A stretch of DNA of 44,494 nt, taken from contig NZ_QLLK01000018.1 in the NCBI RefSeq assembly GCF_003259505.1, positions 1-44,494 of the forward strand, read 5' to 3'. The notes beneath the pieces were generated by a model that made no database searches, was not told where the DNA came from, and saw only the letters and a program-made list of their open reading frames with translations. This document shows positions 40,267 through 44,494 of the stretch, piece by piece (position 1 is the first letter of the stretch; the number at the start of each line of letters is the position of its first letter). A program made the translations under genes and the position numbers. Source of the stretch: Algoriphagus yeomjeoni. GTDB taxonomy: Bacteria; Bacteroidota; Bacteroidia; Cytophagales; Cyclobacteriaceae.

Positions 40267-40893
40267 ATGCCCATGATTCTTCCTTTTTTCCCACTGAAAT
40301 TAGTCGTTTTTCCAGGAGAAGAACTTAACCTCCACATATTTGAGCCTCGATACAAGGAGTTAATCAAAGATGTTGAGGAGGGAGGTCTGACATTCGGAGT
40401 TTGCACCTTTATAGATCAACTTTCTGGATATGGTACAGAGGTCAAATTAAGTGATATTCACACCAGATACGATGATGGTAGAATGGACATCAAAACCGTT
40501 GGTCAACGAGTTTTCAAAATAGCCACCTTTGATAATCCTTCGCCCGGCAAGGAATATGCTGCAGGTGTTATAGAATGGCTGGATGATGATCTGAGAGTTC
40601 CGGATTTCTTACATCATAAATATATTTTTTACCTGAGGGAAATGCTCCATTTGCTGCGTTATGATGTGAGCTTCAACCCAGCTGATGTTGATTCATTTTC
40701 TTTTTCCCATAAAATAGGGCTTAAGCTCGAAGAGGAATTAGAGCTAATCAAACTTCCTTCTGAGGAAAAAAGAACTGAATTTCTCATCAAACATCTCAAA
40801 AGAATCATTCCTGCATTACAAGCGGCGGAGCAAGCCAAAGAGAAAATCAAACAGAACGGACATTTTAAGCACCTTGACCCTTTAGATTTCTAA
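40267..40893 (+). CDS. LON substrate-binding (N-terminal) domain protein
   Basis: This 208-residue protein consists of the LON N-terminal domain alone, without the AAA+ and protease parts of Lon. The start ILPFFPLKLVVFPGEELNLHIFEPRYKELI is the canonical first segment, followed by the GLTFGVC strand and the DIHTRYDDGRMDIKTVGQRVFKI barrel part. The second half is helical. Stand-alone LON domains are thought to bind proteins or peptides; the role is unknown. It follows gapA after a terminator and converges without any gap with an M1 peptidase gene (its stop codon ends one base before the other gene's stop). Confidence 0.9.
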   Translation: MPMILPFFPLKLVVFPGEELNLHIFEPRYKELIKDVEEGGLTFGVCTFIDQLSGYGTEVKLSDIHTRYDDGRMDIKTVGQRVFKIATFDNPSPGKEYAAGVIEWLDDDLRVPDFLHHKYIFYLREMLHLLRYDVSFNPADVDSFSFSHKIGLKLEEELELIKLPSEEKRTEFLIKHLKRIIPALQAAEQAKEKIKQNGHFKHLDPLDF

Positions 40894-43452
40894 TCAGTGA
40901 CGGATGGCTTGGACTCGCATCAAATCGTCCGTTGCTTGTAGGATTTTGTTTTTTAGGATAGGGTTGTAGTCTGTGTTGGATTTCAGGAAGCCTGAGACGA
41001 TTTTAGCAGCTTCTGGCGATGAGTATTGCCCTGCGGTGGCAGAAATCCATCTTTTAGGAAAGAAGATGTCTCCGGTCTTTTGAATGTCTTCTAAAAGCGC
41101 TAGAGCAAGTGGAAGATGTTTTATAGCACTCGCTTGACGTAAAGGATGGTGAATATATCCACAAGCGGATAAAACCCAAGATTCCTTTTCGCGATTAGTT
41201 GGCTCTCTAAATGATTCGAATAGGGAATCTCGATCAGTCTCATTTTGGGAGAGAGCTGGAAAAAGAAAGTCAAACCGATCAAGTTTGTCAGGATTGCTGA
41301 TTCTGGTTCTTTCTTCAAGAAGTATTTCGTCTGCTTTTGGGTGACCATAAAGTGCTAGAGTCATAGCTAGACTGGTGAAATTATCCGGGTTAAGTTTCAG
41401 GTCTTTGATCTCAATTTCTTTTTTCCAGACAGTATAAAGTCGGTCATAACCGGTTTGAGAATAAGCAATTCCGCTGTATAAAGAGAAGATTGTTTTCTTC
41501 AAATTAGTTGGAAGGTCCTTTTGCAATTGGTCCCAAAGTTGATTTTCCAAAGCGGGTAAAACCTGCTTCCGTTGCTCTTGGGTGAGGTAATTCCAGAAAA
41601 TGTTATTGAGTTCTCCAGAAATCAATCGTGCAAGAATTTCATTTTGCTCTGCTATAATTCCTTTTTGGAACGTTTCAAAAGCTAAAATGGGCTGAATATT
41701 TCCTGAAAGCGTGTTTTCATACAGGTTGATGTAAGATTGACCTCGCATCACTTCGTCAGATAGCAAATGGATATTCGCTAAAGAAACTTGGTCTAAAGGA
41801 AAAACGCCATATCCAAGACCGTTGCTGTTGTAAAGAATAGCTGATGGATTCTGTTTTCCAATTGCTTCTTTGAGATCCAGAGTTTTATCCTTCATCGCTA
41901 CTGAAAACGTTTTACTTTCATCTTCATAGAAAAACGTAATATCAAAAAGCTGGGGCCAAACTTTATCTGAACCATCTTCTGCGTTTTGTGTAATTACAAA
42001 AGAACTGATTGTTCCATCATTTGCGAGCTCGATTTTGTCGGATAGAATTGGTCTTCCCGATTGATTTACCCATACTTCGCTCCATTGTTGAAGATCGATT
42101 GGTGTATTTTCATCTAAAATCCTGACAAGGGCATTCCAGTCTGCATTTCCGTTTGCGTAAGTCTTGATGTATTTCCGGATGCCTTTCTGAAATGCTTCTT
42201 TTCCCATGGCAGTTTCAAGCTGCCTCATCATGATAGGAGCTTTGTCGTATATGATGCTTCCATAAAGGGAGCCTGCGTCCTTCAGATTGGCTAATTTCTG
42301 TCGAATAGGGTTAGTTCCTTTCGTACGGTCTTCTCCATAGGCAGAAGGGTAGTGATTGGTAAGGAAAGATAGCTCGTGGTTTATTTCTGGATAAGTTGGA
42401 TTGACGAGCTTGCCAGCCATAAAGTTTGCGAAGACCTCCTTCATCCACACATCCTCAAACCAATTCATAGTCACCAAATCTCCAAACCACATATGAGCGG
42501 TTTCATGGCCTATAAGTTTTGCCCTGCTCAGTAATTCTGAATCAGTGGCATTTTCATCCAAGAAAAGGGAGGATTCCCGGTATTGAATAGCTCCCACATG
42601 TTCCATTCCTCCGTATTGGAAAATAGGAATAGTGGCAAAATCCAGTTTTTGAAAAGGGAAAGGGTAAGCTGTGTACTCCTCCAAAAATTCTTTAGCCTTT
42701 TGATGTAAAATGAAAAGCTCGGTGATTGAAGCTTCAATTTTTTCAGGATTAGTCTCCCTGTAAAGCATGGTTTGTGGAAAGTCAGAAGCTGATTTGGCTT
42801 CTTCAAATTCGCCTGCCACAAAAGAAAACAAATAGGTGCTCATCAAATCTGACTTGGCGAAACGATGGGTGGCAAACTCACCATTTTCCTCAGAAGCTAT
42901 TTCTGGTGCCCCTGCCAAGACTTTCCAGTCTTTTGGTGCGGTGATAGTCAAAGAATAGTTTGCCTTCAAATTTGGCTGATCAAAACAAGGGAAAAGCGTA
43001 CTAGCTCGGTCTGGGACAAGTAAGGTGTAAAGGAAGCTCTCGTTTCGGTTGAGCGAAAGCTCACCTGCGATGAATTCAATTTCAATGGAATTAGGTCCTT
43101 TTACCAGCAATTCCTTCGCTATTACCAAATGCTGGTCTCTATGATCAATCTTAGTGTCCTTTCCATTAACATTGAGAGAAAGCAGATGAGATGCTTCCTC
43201 ATGAAAATCTAAAATCAATGGATGGGATAGATCAGATATTTCTACTTCCAGCAGCAAATGGGAATTTATTTGCTCTGATTTTTCAGCTGGAATTTCAAAA
43301 GACAAGTTGTAGTGAATATCCGATACTTGCTGCCTTCTATATTGGGCCAATTCAGAAGATATTCCGGAGTCATAGAAATGTGCATCTGAAACAGGTTTTT
43401 CACAGGATGCGAATAGCAAAGCGATTCCACAAAGCAGCAAGATGTTTTTCAT
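40894..43452 (-). CDS. M1 family aminopeptidase, lipoprotein
   Basis: This 852-residue M1 aminopeptidase (aminopeptidase N-like) has a lipobox, FASC with C17 as the lipidated residue, so it is an envelope lipoprotein. The zinc site is complete: H316-E317-x3 with H320 (HETAH) and E339 in MKEVFANF, 19 residues after H320. The substrate motif is GGMEH (281-285) in the place of GAMEN. The N-terminal beta domain (about 40-215) and a long helical C-terminal domain (about 480-850) are present, so it is the full-length type, unlike the shorter M1 enzyme elsewhere in this window. The stop meets the LON gene stop back-to-back. Confidence 0.94.
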   Translation of the reverse strand: MKNILLLCGIALLFASCEKPVSDAHFYDSGISSELAQYRRQQVSDIHYNLSFEIPAEKSEQINSHLLLEVEISDLSHPLILDFHEEASHLLSLNVNGKDTKIDHRDQHLVIAKELLVKGPNSIEIEFIAGELSLNRNESFLYTLLVPDRASTLFPCFDQPNLKANYSLTITAPKDWKVLAGAPEIASEENGEFATHRFAKSDLMSTYLFSFVAGEFEEAKSASDFPQTMLYRETNPEKIEASITELFILHQKAKEFLEEYTAYPFPFQKLDFATIPIFQYGGMEHVGAIQYRESSLFLDENATDSELLSRAKLIGHETAHMWFGDLVTMNWFEDVWMKEVFANFMAGKLVNPTYPEINHELSFLTNHYPSAYGEDRTKGTNPIRQKLANLKDAGSLYGSIIYDKAPIMMRQLETAMGKEAFQKGIRKYIKTYANGNADWNALVRILDENTPIDLQQWSEVWVNQSGRPILSDKIELANDGTISSFVITQNAEDGSDKVWPQLFDITFFYEDESKTFSVAMKDKTLDLKEAIGKQNPSAILYNSNGLGYGVFPLDQVSLANIHLLSDEVMRGQSYINLYENTLSGNIQPILAFETFQKGIIAEQNEILARLISGELNNIFWNYLTQEQRKQVLPALENQLWDQLQKDLPTNLKKTIFSLYSGIAYSQTGYDRLYTVWKKEIEIKDLKLNPDNFTSLAMTLALYGHPKADEILLEERTRISNPDKLDRFDFLFPALSQNETDRDSLFESFREPTNREKESWVLSACGYIHHPLRQASAIKHLPLALALLEDIQKTGDIFFPKRWISATAGQYSSPEAAKIVSGFLKSNTDYNPILKNKILQATDDLMRVQAIRH

Positions 43453-43515
43453 GTCTCAACAATCAGCATATTTTGGAGGAATCGCAAGATGAATTCCACT
43501 TAGGAAACATTATTG

Positions 43516-44241
43516 TCACATCCGTGTCACGTCTGATTTTTTGATGTAGGCACTTTTATCCTTCCAATCTACCTCATACCAGATGTCTTTGCTTGATTTG
43601 ATATGCACCCGATGTCCTGGTTCTACCATGTCTATCAGATCTCCTCCAGCAGATGGTTTGCTGACAATAAAAGTAGGGCTGCTGGTGATTAACCCAGTAC
43701 GGGGGCTATTAAGGAAGTTATTTGCAAAGAAAATCAGAACGATAAGCAGTATGGTTGGCCAGAAAGTTTGCGTCTTCTCGGATTTACGACCCGTTATCCA
43801 GGATGTGACAATGGAAAGTAAAAGAAAAATCGCTAAAGCTCCCACGATGTATTCTTGGTACTCGGTGAGAAATATTAAAAAGCGTTGTCCGTCGCTCACT
43901 TCATATCCCACTAAGGAACTTTGTCCGGTAAGACTTTTGATTTTAGTAATGGCCTGTGGATTGGGTTCAAGGTCATAATATTTACTCAGATAAAGCGTCG
44001 CTCTTTCGTTGTCTCCAATTCCTTCTGAAATAAAGGCCATTTTAAGCAGCATTGCCGGCGAATAAACCCCGGATTGGTAGTTAGAATCATAGATTTCCAT
44101 GGCTTCCTTATAGCTTCTAACATTAAACAAAGAATCTGCTTTATTTAGACCGATTACATCTGCTTGACAATGAATACTTTGTAGAGATATCGATAAAAAT
44201 ATCAAAAGTTTTGTGAGAAAGATTGATTTCACGTTTGGCAT
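43516..44241 (-). CDS. TPR and SH3-like membrane protein, BatE-like
   Basis: The 241-residue protein has a signal peptide (about 1-25), a TPR-like helical region (about 32-100, with ADSLFNVRSYKEAMEIYD and NERATLYLSKYYDLEPNP), two membrane helices (about 131-150 and 161-176), and a C-terminal SH3-like domain (about 185-241, ending SAYIKKSDV). This order resembles BatE of the Bacteroidota Bat (aerotolerance) operon. No batA-D neighbours are visible in the window, so the name is not certain. It is 63 bases from the M1 lipoprotein gene on the same strand. Confidence 0.72.
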   Translation of the reverse strand: MPNVKSIFLTKLLIFLSISLQSIHCQADVIGLNKADSLFNVRSYKEAMEIYDSNYQSGVYSPAMLLKMAFISEGIGDNERATLYLSKYYDLEPNPQAITKIKSLTGQSSLVGYEVSDGQRFLIFLTEYQEYIVGALAIFLLLSIVTSWITGRKSEKTQTFWPTILLIVLIFFANNFLNSPRTGLITSSPTFIVSKPSAGGDLIDMVEPGHRVHIKSSKDIWYEVDWKDKSAYIKKSDVTRM

Positions 44242-44265
44242 TTAAAATTTGTCCCCTTATTTTTG
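44234..44265 (+). promoter_or_regulatory. promoter upstream of the truncated tRNA gene
   Basis: TTTG (44234-44237) and TATTTTTG (44258-44265) have 20 bases between them, an exact match to both boxes. The start near 44272 is about 200 bases before the tRNA. It lies just upstream of the divergent TPR-SH3 gene start and overlaps its 5' end. Confidence 0.65.
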
Positions 44266-44388
44266 CAGTCCAATTACGGCAATGATCTGGCAAAAAGCAA
44301 GGCCAGGAAGTCAATTTGAAAGGTTTTAAGCCATGATTTAGTGGTTAAATTTTCTGAAATTTTCAGAGCAATATGATTCTTATCTCAT

Positions 44389-44404
44389 CCCGATAGCTAT
44401 CGGG
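44389..44404. repeat. 16-bp perfect palindrome
   Basis: CCCGATAGCTATCGGG is fully self-complementary. There is no T run, so it is not a normal terminator. The TCCCGAT/ATCGGGA pattern also forms part of the rRNA terminator stem at 131-150. It may be a dispersed repeat or a processing site ahead of the tRNA. Confidence 0.55.
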
Positions 44405-44471
44405 AGGGTTCTGGGTTTGAGTCAAAGAGAAAGAAAATACCAAGTGGATAACGATCTACTAAAAACAATAT

Positions 44472-44494
44472 GATTCCGTAGCTCAGCTGGTAGA
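44472..44494 (+). tRNA. 5' end of a tRNA gene, cut by the window edge
   Basis: GATTCCG would be the 5' acceptor strand, followed by T8 and A9 and the D-arm start GCTCAGCTGGTAGA. Only 23 bases are inside the window, so the anticodon is not visible and the identity cannot be given. Confidence 0.85.

Noticed and set aside
1..44494. CRISPR array or insertion sequence
   Set aside because: No regularly spaced repeats and no transposase-like protein; the only long exact repeat I noticed is the tRNA-Val pair.

Overview
The window is a stretch of bacterial chromosome from a member of the Bacteroidota, most likely the order Cytophagales (Cyclobacteriaceae, for example an Algoriphagus-like genus). The evidence is the content and the regulatory style. 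Recognisable starts lack strong Shine-Dalgarno sequences. Several upstream regions carry the Bacteroidota promoter pattern (TTTG near -33, TAnnTTTG near -7). The genes are typical of the phylum: a propeller-domain histidine kinase with a LytTR regulator, a monomeric isocitrate dehydrogenase, a eukaryote-like class Ia ribonucleotide reductase, a DUF4421 protein and a TonB-dependent receptor. The genus is inference.

Layout, left to right. Positions 1-160 hold the 5S rRNA that closes an rRNA operon, with its terminator. A DinB-like gene and the nrdB-nrdA operon follow on the minus strand, then rplU-rpmA on the plus strand. From 11660 down to 5932 a compact minus-strand operon runs lipB, a small conserved gene, a 3'-5' exonuclease, rnr, a polyprenyl diphosphate synthase and a rhomboid protease. 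It ends at a bidirectional terminator. Next are yraN, a secreted MORN-like protein and an aspartate-family aminotransferase. A small glycan-type cluster follows (GT2 glycosyltransferase, FkbM methyltransferase, DUF616 protein), then a DUF4421 barrel protein and an ALDH7-type dehydrogenase. Two identical tRNA-Val(UAC) genes sit behind an excellent promoter. After them come a BtuB-like receptor, an M1 peptidase, a secreted VOC protein and an S41 processing protease. A tight plus-strand operon (hemerythrin-like protein, ruvX, def, omega-amidase-like) precedes icd and the LytTR regulator/histidine kinase pair.

The accessory part is 35663-37840. Six small genes lie in the same direction between the histidine kinase and a cytosolic trypsin-like protease: a 29-residue cysteine-containing peptide, a 50-residue basic peptide, an unrecognised 176-residue protein, a membrane protein, a duplicated C-x2-C-x14-C-x2-H-x8-H zinc-binding protein and an HNH-type nuclease. 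Two 60-base samples from the middle of this stretch are 27% G+C, against 38% in a sample of gapA. The set ends at a strong terminator. It is the best candidate here for an undescribed accessory or defence-like module; its function cannot be read from the sequence.

The right end holds gapA, a LON-domain protein, an M1 lipoprotein peptidase, a TPR-TM-SH3 protein resembling BatE, and the first 23 bases of a tRNA cut by the window edge. Apart from the accessory block the region is mainly housekeeping: translation, nucleotide reduction, central carbon metabolism, RNA decay, lipoylation and envelope proteolysis. No insertion sequence, CRISPR array, integrase or prophage gene was found.
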